From Candidatus Equimonas faecalis (lineage in GTDB: Bacteria > Bacteroidota > Bacteroidia > Bacteroidales > Bacteroidaceae), in contig JAGHRT010000004.1 in the NCBI GenBank assembly GCA_018066245.1, positions 1 through 64,000 on the forward strand: 64,000 nucleotides of DNA, read 5' to 3'. This document shows positions 36,037-46,000 of the stretch, one piece after another (the stretch's first letter is position 1; each line of letters opens with the position of its first letter). A program made the position numbers and the translations under genes. The notes under the pieces are model-generated. The model saw only the letters and a program-made list of their open reading frames with translations. It searched no databases and was not told the origin of the DNA.

Positions 36037-37848
36037 ATGCGACGCATCGAACTCCTCGCCCCCGCCCGCAACCTTGAGACAGGCCGCCAGGCCATACTCC
36101 ACGGTGCAGATGCCGTGTACATAGGCGGACCGGGCTTCGGAGCGCGTCAGGCAGCAGGCAACTCCTTGGACGACATTCGCGAGTTGTGCGCATTTGCCCG
36201 GCCCTACGGCGTGCGTATCTATGTTACGCTCAACACCATCATCTACGACCACGAACTGCGTGAGGCCGAAAGCCTTGCGCAGTCGTTGTATCAGTGCGGC
36301 GCGAGCGCCCTCATCGTGCAGGATTTGGCCTTACTGCGTATGCACACGGCCCTGCCGCTCCATGCCAGCACCCAGATGGACAATCGCACGCCCGAAAAAG
36401 CCCGCTGGCTCTATAACGCCGGCTACGAACAGGCCGTGCTGGCCCGCGAACTCAGCCTTGACGAAATCCGGGCCATCCACGATGCCGAGCCCCGGCTGGC
36501 CCTCGAAGCCTTCGTCCACGGAGCCCTGTGCGTAAGCTACAGCGGACGCTGCCAAGCCTCACAGCATTGCTTCCGCCGCTCCGCCAACCGTGGCGAGTGT
36601 GCCCAGTTCTGCCGTCTGGCCTTCGACCTCGTGGATGCCGAGGGGCAGGTACTTGAATCCGACCGCCACCTGCTTTCACTGCGCGACATGAACCGCTCCG
36701 CCTCCCTTGAGGAAATGATTGACGCAGGCATAAGCAGCTTCAAGATTGAAGGGCGGCTGAAGGACATAGCCTACGTCAAGAACACCACAGCCTACTACCG
36801 TCAGGCACTCGACCGCATCATAGCCCGCCGCCCCGACCTGGAACGCAGTTCGCAGGGCGAACACCGTTTCAGCTTCACGCCCCAGCTCAACCGCTCCTTC
36901 AACCGAGGCTTCACCGACTATTACCTCCATGGCCGCCAAGGCGACGAGGCTTCCATCCACACGCCCAAGTCCATCGGCGAACCTATCGGAAAAATCACCG
37001 CCACAGGAAGGGCGGAGGCACGCGGCGGCGAACCCTATATAGACATCGCCCTGCTGCCCGGCATCAGCCTGTCCAATGGCGACGGCCTGTGCTTCTTCGA
37101 CAGCACGCACCGCTTGAGGGGATTTCGCGTGAACCGAGCCGCCGGCAACCGTGCCTACCTCAACGCACAGGCAGGCTCCCTGCCGTTTCAGGCTCTGCCC
37201 GAGAATGTGCTGCGGGGCTTACCGCTCTATCGCAATCAGGACTGCGCCTTCGATGCCCTGCTGGCCAAGCCCACGGCAGAGCGCAGACTCCCCCTCGACC
37301 TCGTACTGACCGACGACCTTTTGGAACAGAACTACGAACTGGCCCGCACCCCGCAGGAAGAAAACATACGCCGGCAAATGGCGCGGCTGGGCGATACGCC
37401 CTATTACCTTCGCTCCCTCTCCATCCGGTTTTCACAAAACTGGTTCATCCCCAGCAGCCATCTGGCCGCCCTGCGACGCAAATTAGTGGAGAAAGCCCAA
37501 AGTCCATCACAATCCCAGCCACAGGTGCGACAAAGCCAAGCCACACTCAGCACACCCCCGACCACATCGCTGGAAATGGGCGGCGGAATAGCCAACCGCC
37601 TGGCCAGGGAAATGGCCGAAGCCTGCGGCCTTTCCGTGGCGCCGTCCTGCGAGGTACAGGCCAGCGCCGCCGAGCCCCTCATGGTATGCCGCTATTGCCT
37701 GCGCTATGAACTCGGCCAATGCCCCAAGCAGACAGGCCACGCCCCCACATGGAAAGAGCCCTTGCAGTTGTGCCTGCCCGACGGGCGACGCTTCCCCCTT
37801 AAATTCGATTGCCAGCGATGCGAAATGCAAGTCTTACAATCCTGCTAA
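36037..37848 (+). CDS. U32-family peptidase / RNA-hydroxylation-type protein
   Basis: A 603-residue U32 protein. The N-terminal ELLAPARNLETGRQAILHGADAVYIGG and the signature region ALCVSYSGRCQASQHCFRRSANRGECAQFCR are conserved; the Cys set matches that of U32 proteins that bind an iron-sulfur cluster. Some family members (RlhA, TrhP) hydroxylate RNA, others are called collagenases; the role here cannot be chosen. A Cys-rich C-terminal end (CRYCLRYELGQC...CQRC) is an extra probable metal site. It overlaps the next gene by about 31 bp. Confidence 0.88.
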   Translation: MRRIELLAPARNLETGRQAILHGADAVYIGGPGFGARQAAGNSLDDIRELCAFARPYGVRIYVTLNTIIYDHELREAESLAQSLYQCGASALIVQDLALLRMHTALPLHASTQMDNRTPEKARWLYNAGYEQAVLARELSLDEIRAIHDAEPRLALEAFVHGALCVSYSGRCQASQHCFRRSANRGECAQFCRLAFDLVDAEGQVLESDRHLLSLRDMNRSASLEEMIDAGISSFKIEGRLKDIAYVKNTTAYYRQALDRIIARRPDLERSSQGEHRFSFTPQLNRSFNRGFTDYYLHGRQGDEASIHTPKSIGEPIGKITATGRAEARGGEPYIDIALLPGISLSNGDGLCFFDSTHRLRGFRVNRAAGNRAYLNAQAGSLPFQALPENVLRGLPLYRNQDCAFDALLAKPTAERRLPLDLVLTDDLLEQNYELARTPQEENIRRQMARLGDTPYYLRSLSIRFSQNWFIPSSHLAALRRKLVEKAQSPSQSQPQVRQSQATLSTPPTTSLEMGGGIANRLAREMAEACGLSVAPSCEVQASAAEPLMVCRYCLRYELGQCPKQTGHAPTWKEPLQLCLPDGRRFPLKFDCQRCEMQVLQSC

Positions 37849-38531
37849 TCAGCGTCCTCACACTTTGCATGGCCGTAGCCTGTACGGACAACGACAAGGC
37901 CGTGGTGGAAGGCGAAGGCGTGATTTATGCCGATTTCCAAAGCGTGGATTCCGTGCAGTACAGCCGCACGCACCACTATTGGAAGGGGCAGTATTTCCAC
38001 ACCCTCGACACGCTTGTCCTGCTTAGTTCCGTACCCAACGAGAGCTGGCTGCCCGACACCCATCGTCTGGCCAAGCGACAGCGCATCGTAGTGGCCGACA
38101 TTGTGCGCCTGCCAGGCAATCGCCCCGACAGCATCTGGCTCAAAATGGTGTCGGTCGATGACACCATACCCGTACAGGGCTGGGCAGACGAGGCCACCCT
38201 GCTGGCTCAAAGCCGCCCCACCAACATTCTGGCCCGCATTCTCCACCCCTTCGGCTCACTCGCCGACGTGCCAGGAGGCAAGTACAGCCACGCATGGCTT
38301 GACTTCTACTTCCATCCCACGGCCAACCCCTGGCTCCTGCCCCTCCCCCTGGCCGCTGTCGTCGCCGGCTTGTGGGCGTTGCTCATTTTCTTGCTGGGAT
38401 TCATCGACAAGTACATCTTCGACCGCGCCCGCTATCGTTGCGGCCAGTGCAACGCGCCCCTCCGCCACCTTGGCCGCTGCCCACACTGCGGAGCCATCAA
38501 CGAAAACGAAGAACAGGGCATAGGGGAATAA
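37818..38531 (+). CDS. Exported/membrane protein with C-terminal zinc ribbon
   Basis: A 237-residue protein, not recognised as a named family. From the ATG at 37818 it has an N-terminal signal or lipid anchor region (LTILLISVLTLCMAVACTD), an extracytoplasmic middle domain, one membrane span (LAAVVAGLWALLIFLLGF, about 178-195), and a cytoplasmic-looking tail with a four-Cys zinc ribbon (CGQCNAPLRHLGRCPHCG). Its 5' end lies inside the U32 gene, so the two are probably translated together. Confidence 0.72.
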   Translation: MRNASLTILLISVLTLCMAVACTDNDKAVVEGEGVIYADFQSVDSVQYSRTHHYWKGQYFHTLDTLVLLSSVPNESWLPDTHRLAKRQRIVVADIVRLPGNRPDSIWLKMVSVDDTIPVQGWADEATLLAQSRPTNILARILHPFGSLADVPGGKYSHAWLDFYFHPTANPWLLPLPLAAVVAGLWALLIFLLGFIDKYIFDRARYRCGQCNAPLRHLGRCPHCGAINENEEQGIGE

Positions 38532-38533
38532 GG

Positions 38534-38578
38534 AAATTAGCAAATGAGAGAATGGGCAAATTAGCAAATGAGAGAATG
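38534..38578. repeat. Short direct repeat before queH
   Basis: AAATTAGCAAATGAGAGAAT occurs twice with a 24-bp period (38534 and 38558). The word GCAAATTAG recurs in other spacers of the window. Confidence 0.7.
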
Positions 38579-38591
38579 AGCCAATCAGACA

Positions 38592-39176
38592 ATGAATCAG
38601 ACACACATACTCCTGCATTGCTGCTGCGCCCCATGCAGCTCCGCCATCGTAGAATGGATGTTACAGCATGACATCCAGCCCGTGCTTTTCTACTACAATC
38701 CCAACATATTCCCACAGGAGGAGTACCTCATCCGCAAAAACGAACTCATGCGCCACGCCGCCAGCCTCGGCCTCCAAGCCATCGACGGTGACTACGACCA
38801 CGAGGCATGGCTCCAAGCCGTAAAAGGCATGGAAGATGAACCCGAGCGCGGCAGCCGCTGTCTCCAGTGCTTCAAAATTCGCCTTCTGCGTAGCGCACAG
38901 GTTGCCCTTGGGTTGAACATCAACACCTTCACCACCACATTGGCCTCCTCCCGTTGGAAATCTCTGGAACAAATCACCGAAGCAGGCGAATGGGCCGCCG
39001 CGCAGGTGAACGCCCAGCTCACTGAAGGTCAGCACCCCGTCCACTTTGACGCCCGCAACTGGCGCAAGGGCGGATTGCAGCAACGAAGAAGCGAACTCCT
39101 CCGTCAATACGGCTTCTACAACCAGCAATACTGCGGTTGCGAGTACTCCATGAGCCGTCTGGAAAGCAAGCAGTAG
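38592..39176 (+). CDS. queH: Epoxyqueuosine reductase QueH
   Basis: Last step of queuosine synthesis in tRNA anticodons, reducing epoxyqueuosine. The 194-residue protein shows the QueH (DUF208) cysteine pattern: CCCAPCS at residues 10-16 and CLQC near residue 94, expected to bind an iron-sulfur cluster and another metal. It also has YYNPNIFPQEEYLIRK and TTLASSRWKSLEQI. It is the non-homologous replacement for QueG. No other queuosine gene is in the window. Confidence 0.93.
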   Translation: MNQTHILLHCCCAPCSSAIVEWMLQHDIQPVLFYYNPNIFPQEEYLIRKNELMRHAASLGLQAIDGDYDHEAWLQAVKGMEDEPERGSRCLQCFKIRLLRSAQVALGLNINTFTTTLASSRWKSLEQITEAGEWAAAQVNAQLTEGQHPVHFDARNWRKGGLQQRRSELLRQYGFYNQQYCGCEYSMSRLESKQ

Positions 39177-39344
39177 GCACAGCCGACGGCCGGGTTGTTT
39201 TTGGGACGTAATCAGTAAGCGCAGACAGCCTGACAACACATCATCGCCGTAAGCCGAGACGCACCATATTGCAACAACCAGTCATCAAAACACCGCTTAC
39301 AAAAGGCTCCGCCCCACATTTTACATCATTTTTATAGAAAAACA

Positions 39345-39376
39345 TTTGGTGATTTACAAAAAATGCCCTACTTTTG
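39345..39376 (+). promoter_or_regulatory. tRNA-Gln promoter
   Basis: TTTG (39345-39348), exactly 20 bases, then TACTTTTG (39369-39376): a perfect Bacteroidetes promoter 18 bp before the mature tRNA 5' end. Confidence 0.85.
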
Positions 39377-39393
39377 CACGCAGAAAACAAAAC

Positions 39394-39464
39394 TGGGGTA
39401 TGGTGTAATTGGCAACACTGCAGATTCTGGTCCTGCCTTTCCTGGTTCGAGTCCGGGTACCCCA
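39394..39464 (+). tRNA. tRNA-Gln (anticodon CTG)
   Basis: A 71-nt cloverleaf: acceptor TGGGGTA / TACCCCA, D arm GTGT...ACAC, anticodon loop TTCTGGT with CTG, and T arm CCTGG TTCGAGT CCGGG. The closing pair of the anticodon stem is an A-C mismatch. CCA is not encoded. Confidence 0.93.
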
Positions 39465-39475
39465 ACACAAAGAAG

Positions 39476-39506
39476 AAAGTCTCAGCAAGCATTTGCTGGG
39501 ACTTTT
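39476..39506 (+). terminator. Terminator after tRNA-Gln
   Basis: AGTCTCAGCAA pairs with TTGCTGGGACT (one G-T pair) around a GCAT loop and is followed by TTTT. Confidence 0.85.
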
Positions 39507-39945
39507 GCTTTAGTATATTCTCCCCACCGGCACAATGTTTGCTAAAAGTGGGCTCAGTGGAAATTGAGTGCCGACATTGAACCTCCCACACCACATTTCT
39601 TGCGTCGATTGCATCACCGCGCCACACGATAAGTAAAGAAAGAACGGGAAGGCTTGCGGTACAGTTCCCTTCTCTATACGACAAGTGAAACGCTCTTATA
39701 CGGCAGAAAAAACGCTCTTATACGATAGGGGAAACGCTCTTATACGACAAGAAAAATGACCGAAGGGATGAGGATAAACAACCCTCCGAACTCCCAGTTT
39801 CGTCAATGCAGGTGATGAAGTCTCCGCAGAAAATCTTTACCTTTCCGAGCGAGAGTATCTCAGAGCGCAACCCGGAGTGCGAATACTCAAGAGTTGTCTT
39901 TTTGGAAAGAGAGGAAAGCAGAATTTATATTCCTGACACAAAAGG
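39507..39945. other. Non-coding leader region upstream of the NRPS
   Basis: No gene is seen in about 440 bp. It contains the 22-bp array (39672-39758) and a hairpin (GAGTAT at 39853-39858 pairing with ATACTC at 39883-39888, with an inner GCGCA/TGCG stem) followed by a T-rich stretch. Confidence 0.6.
39672..39758 (+). repeat. Tandem array, 22-bp period, four units
   Basis: TATACG occurs at 39675, 39697, 39719 and 39741, each step exactly 22 bp. The unit reads roughly CTCTTATACGACAAGTGAAA plus CG, with the middle (ACAAG/GCAGA/ATAGG) variable. It is oriented toward the NRPS gene. It resembles the array at 32100-32204 read on its minus strand. Confidence 0.92.
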
Positions 39946-39976
39946 TTGGCAGTTCGGATAATTATTCGTAAATTTG
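39946..39976 (+). promoter_or_regulatory. NRPS promoter
   Basis: TTG (39946-39948), a 20-base spacer, TAAATTTG (39969-39976); about 85 bp before the NRPS ATG. Confidence 0.8.
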
Positions 39977-40061
39977 CAGCGGCATTGGTTAGATTTCCAA
40001 GAATTTGAGGATGCAGACAATCCGAGAAGCCGAGTATATACGAACAAAATTCTATATCATT

Positions 40062-43000
40062 ATGAAAAACTACCCTTTGACCCAGACACAACTGGGCATC
40101 TACCTTGCAGAACAGAATGCCGGCGAGAGTGAGAACTACAACATTGCCATGCTGTACCACTTGGACGACGACATTGATACGGACAGACTTCGCAAAGCTC
40201 TCTGTACCGTAATTGACAATCACCCCAGCATAAAGGCCCGCCTCGTGATGACCGACGCAGGCGAACTGCGCATGGAAGACCATGCTGACGAGCCCGCCCG
40301 CGTGGACGTGCGTTCTGTGAACTCCGTGGCAGAAATACGCGGCGAACTTGCCCGCCGCTTCGACCTCTTTAGCGAACCACTCTATCGCCTCGTCATCTAC
40401 CGGACAGAAGGCAAGGCTTTCCTATACTCGGACTTCCACCATATTGCCTTTGACGGTATGTCGTTCCGCATTTTCCTCCGTGAACTGAGTGAGGCGTATG
40501 AGGGCAAGGCGCTCCAGCCGGAAGGGAAGGATGCCTTCACCGTGGCAACGGAGGAGGAAGCCTTGCGGCAGACGGAGGCTTTCGCCGAAGCCAAGGCGTG
40601 GTATGCCGCCGAGTATGGTGCTGCCGACGACGTCCACACGCTGCCTCTCCCCGACAGGCATGAACCTGAAGACGGCTGCTTCATTGAGAAGTATTTCCCG
40701 CTTACCATAGAGCATTCCGCTGCCACGGCTTTTTGCGAGAAAGAGCACGTGGGCATCAGCATACCCTTCACGGCAGCCTTCGCGCTGACTATTGCCCGCC
40801 TGACGGGCAGCGACGAAGCGCTGTTCTCCACCATCTTCCACGGCCGCACGGACAAGGCCACGCTGGGCTCCCTGGCCATGATGGTGAAGACGCTGCCCGT
40901 CTATCATAACCTACAGAATACACCTCGCACGAGCGACCTTCTGCAAGCCGTCCGCCAGCAGATGAAGGAAGCCCGCCAGCGCACCATCTACTCCTACGCC
41001 GACACCTGCACCGACCTCGGCCTCAACCCACAGGTGTGCCTGGCTTTCCAAGGCACCTTCAACAACTACGACGTCATACTGGACGGCAAACGGCAGGTGA
41101 GCGAGGACCTGCGCGTGGCGCGACCGGGATATACGATGATGTTCAATGTCCTTCAGGAACTGGACGGAAGCTACAGGTGCAAGGTGTCCTACCCTCCCTC
41201 ACAGTATAGCGAGGCCGCCATCGGCCAAATCTGCGCATGCTTCGATACGGCCCTGCACGAGCTGCTCGTCAAGGAGAACGTGGCCGACATCCAACTACTT
41301 GACGCTAAAGCCGCCGAGATTCTGCTGGAGAAAGGCAGGACCGCACCCCTCGACTTCGACCGAGGCGACACCGTCGTGTCGCTCTTCCGCCGTCAGGCCA
41401 CTGCCACGCCCGAAGCAACCTGCGTGGTGTACGACGACCCCTCCACGGGCCAGCGCCGCAGCTACACTTACCGCCAGGTGGACGAACTCACCGACCTCAT
41501 GGCCGCCCGCCTCACAGAACTGGGCGCAGGCCCCGAGCAGGCCGTGGGCGTAATGGTGGGCCGCAGCGAGCGTATCGTGCTGTTCCCCCTGGCCATCATG
41601 AAGACAGGGGCAGCGTATATGCCGCTGGACAGCCACTTCCCGGAAGACCGCCTCAGCTTCATGTGCGAAGATGCCAAGGTGAACCTCATCATTACGGAAG
41701 ACAACCTTATGGCTGAGGCCATGCCTTCATTTGCCGGCACCGTGCTCACCTACGACGACCTTACGCAGCCGATGGCCGCCCTGCCAGAGCTGACCGCTCC
41801 CAAGCCGGAGAACATGCACGTAGTGCTCTACACCTCTGGTTCGACGGGTAAACCGAAGGGCGTCATCCTTGAACAGCGCAATATTGTGGCCTTCTGCCAC
41901 TGGTTCACTCATTATTATAATATAACGGCAGCCGACCGCGTGGCCGCCTTCGCCAACTTCGGCTTCGACGTGCATCAGGCCGACCTCTGGCCTATCCTCA
42001 CGGTAGGCGGAAGCATCTACGTCATTCCGCAGGATATGCGCCTTGACCTGACGGGGCTGGAGGAATACATCAACCGCAATGAGCTGACCGTGGCCAACAT
42101 CACCACGCAGATAGGCTCCATGTTCGCCGCCGCCGTGAAGAAGAGTTCCCTGCGGGTGCTCGTCGTGGCTGGCGAGAAGCTGGGACCCACGCCAAAGCCC
42201 GACTATGGTTTCTACAACGGCTATGGCCCCACGGAGTGTACCATCTATGCCACTTGCTATGACATAGAGAGCGACTACGATTCCGCCCTCATCGGCAAGG
42301 CTCTGGCCGGCTATGCCGTGGCCGTCGTGGACAGCCACCTCAACCTGCTCCCCACCGGAACGCCAGGCGAGTTGCTCATCATGGGTGAGGGCGTGGGACG
42401 CGGCTATCTCAATCGCCCCGACGTAACCGCCGAGAAATTCATCACCTTCCAGGGGCAGAAGGCTTACCGCACTGGCGACCAGGTACGTATGCTGCCCGAC
42501 GGTCAGATTGAATACATAGGCCGCATGGACGGCCAGGTGAAACTCCGCGGCCTCCGCATCGAGCTCGGTGAAGTGGAAGCAGCCTTGCTGCGCCACCCTG
42601 CCGTGAAAGCTTGTGCCGCCGCCGTGAAGGACATTGCCGGCACGCAGCACCTCTGCGCCTACTATGTGCTCCATGAGGGTGAGGCAGCCTCCGACGAAAG
42701 CCTGAAGGAGTTTATGGGGCAGAGCGTTACCGACTTTATGGTGCCCGACTATCTCATGCCACTCGAAGCCCTGCCCTACAACGCCAACGGTAAGGTGGAC
42801 CGCAAGAAGCTGCCCGTTCCCGAAGTGGGAGCCGAGGCTGCTGAGGGCGGCGACACGGAGGCTGCTCATGTGTGGAGCCAACTCCAGCTCGCCCTGCGTG
42901 ACGACATACAATCCCTCACGGGAGCCGAGAGCATAGGCATAAACAGCACCCTCGGCCACTTCGGCCTCTCTTCGCTACTGGCCATGAAACTCGCCGTGCA

Positions 43001-46000
43001 GCTTTTCAAGCAGTATGGCGTAAAAATCGCAGCCAAGGAACTCCCCCGCCTGTCTATCCTCGCCATCGGCGACGAAATCGTGGCGCAGCTCCTCAACAAG
43101 GAACAGCAGCCCGAGACAAAGCCCCAAGAAAGCGAGCAGGAAGCTGCTGCCTTGGACAAGGCTCCCCTTACCTTCTCGCAGCAGGGCGTGTTCATCGACT
43201 GCCAGATGAATCCCGACGACATCATCTACAACCTGCCCTACGCCCTCACCTTCCCCGCATCGGTACAGGAAGAGCGCATCGCCGAGGCCGTGCAGAAAGT
43301 AGCCGCGGCCCATCCCGCCCTATTCTGCAACTTCGTGCAAGAAAGCGAAGGCGTGATGATGAAGATGTCCGAAGACCGCACACTCACCATAGCCAGCAAG
43401 GCACTCACCCCCGATGAACTGCAAGCTGAGAAGGAAGCCTTCCCCCGTGCCTTCAACCTTGAGAGCGACCGCCTCGTCCGCGCCGAAATCGTTACTACCC
43501 CCGACGGCATCCATACCCTGCTCATCGACATGCACCATATCGTGTCCGATGGCGGCTCTATGAATATCTTCATCCACCAGCTCATTGAAACCCTCAACGG
43601 GCATGACATTGAGCCCGAGAGCTATGGCTATCTCCAGTTTGCTCAGCAGCAGAGCAGGCAGGCCGAAGGGGAAGCCATGAAGGTTCACAAGGCGTTCTAC
43701 GACAAGATGTTTGAGCGCTACGAAGCCGCCGCCACCGTGCCTACCGACAAGAACGAAGGTCAGGTAGGCAAGCCGCAGGATGCAGCCACGCCCATCCCCG
43801 AAGCCCTTCTCAGCATGCAACTGCCTGAGGAGGTAACACCGGCACATTTCTGGTTTGCCGCTTTCAACTACGCTCTCTCGCGCTTTGCCAACACGAAGGA
43901 TGTCTATACCGCCTTCGTCAGCAACGGACGACAGAACATTGACATTGCCGACACTGTAGGTATGTTCGTGAACACCCTGCCTTGTGCCGTACATATCGGT
44001 GAGCAGACTGTGGAGGACTTCCTCCGCGAAGTGTCAAAGAACTTCAACGACGTGCTCGACCACGAGAACTATCCCTTCACGCGCATTGCTTCCGACTACG
44101 ACTTTAAAGGCTCTGCCAGTTTCGCTTACCAGCTGGGTGTGTTTGATGAATACCTCGTGGAAGGCGCTCCCGTCACACAGGAACTGCTCACCCTCTCACG
44201 CCCAAAAATAGCCCTGTGCCTCTACATTGAGAATTACAACGGGGTGCCCTGCGTGAAGGCCGTCTATGACGATGCACAGTACTCCCACGACCTCGTCCTC
44301 CACTTCACCGAGAGCATCGTGGCCACGGCCGAGCACTTCGCTGCCCAGATGAAGGCTCCCGTGAAGACCATCAGCATCATGAGCGAGCGCCAGCGCCTTG
44401 AAGTGGAGGCTATGCACAGCGTTCACGAAGACCTTAACTTCCCCATCTGCACCTTCCACGAAGGTATTGAGCAGTGGGCCGAGAAGACGCCTGATGCCCT
44501 CGCTATTATGGCCTGCGACCGCGACCTGACCTACCGCCAATACAACGACGAAGCCAACCAGATGGCCCGTGCCCTCATGGCTCGCGGTGTGAAACAGGGC
44601 GACAGGGTAATTCTCCTCCTGCCCCGCCGCAGCTATTACCTCACGGCCCTCTTCGCCGTGATGAAGTGCGGCGCGGCCTTCATTCCGATGGATCCGGAAT
44701 ATCCCGCCGACCGCATCGCCTACATCCTTGAAGATGCCGGCGGTCGCCACATCATCACCACCGCCGACAAGGTGGCCGAGCACCCCGAACGCGCCATTGA
44801 CATTGCTGAATTGCAGCAGGAAGGCAGCAAGTACGACACTCATAATCTCAACATCAAGGTTGATCCCCACGACCTCGCCTACCTCATCTACACCAGTGGT
44901 TCAACAGGCCGTCCTAAAGGCGTTATGATTGAGCACCTTGGTGCCGCATCTTTCCTCTACTTCTACAAGAGCGACACCAACTACGGCAGCGACAGTCAGG
45001 CCAACCGCGTGGGTCTCTGCCAGTCCTCCGTGTCCTTCGACCTCAGCGTGGGCGAAATCGGCGTGCAGGTGTTCAACGGCGACACCGTGGCCTTCGCCAA
45101 CGAAGACGAGATGATGAGCCCCGTAGAGATGGTGAAACTCTGCCGCCGCACGGGCGCACAGACCATCAGCGGCACGCCCTCCCGTCTGGCCGTGAACCTC
45201 GAGCTGGAGGAATACCACGACCTCATCAAGAATCAGATGAAGTGCGTCGTCACCGGTGGCGAGAAGCTGCCCGCTCCCCTACTCGATGAGTTGGAGAAGA
45301 TGGACGTGTACATCATCAACACCTACGGTCCCACCGAGACGACGATGGGCTCCAGCGCCGGCGTGCTGAACGGCACACGCCAGATTCACGTGGGCAAGCC
45401 CTTCACCAACTATACCTATCAGGTGCTGGACAGCGACCGCAACGAACTTCCCGTCGGCGTGATGGGTGAGCTCTGCATCGGCGGCATCGGCCTCGCGCGT
45501 GGATATAACAATATGCCTGAACGCACAGCCGAGACCTTCATCACCTGGCAGGGCAAGCGCATCTACCGCACCGGCGACTACTCCATGTGGACACCCGAGG
45601 GCAACATTATCATCATGGGCCGCACCGACAATCAGGTGAAACTCAACGGCCTGCGCATTGAGCTCGGCGAGGTAGAGAGCGTGATGGCCCAGCACGCCGG
45701 CATGAAGCAGTGCGTGGCCATCATCAAGAAGCTCGGTCCCATCGATAAGCTCATCGGCTACTACACCGTGGATGAAAGCGTGGCCGGCATTCCCGTTGAA
45801 GAATATGAAGAAGCCCTGCGCACCGAGATGGCCGTGAAGCTCACGCCTTATATGGTGCCCGGCATCTTTGTGCGCCTTGACGAGATACCGCTCACCCCCG
45901 TAGGCAAGACCGATGTGAAGCGTCTGCCCACGCCTAGTCTGCAAAACAGCGCGTATGTGGCTCCGCAGAACGCCACGGAGAAAACCTTCTGCGAGATTTT

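Noticed and set aside
39363..39545. Short frames across the tRNA-Gln gene
   Set aside because: They overlap a well-formed tRNA and its terminator.
39672..39758. Possible CRISPR array
   Set aside because: Same reason: continuous tandem units without spacers.
41727..42959. Long minus-strand frame opposite the NRPS
   Set aside because: Shadow of a strongly supported adenylation/carrier region; Gly/His/Val-rich with no recognisable fold.
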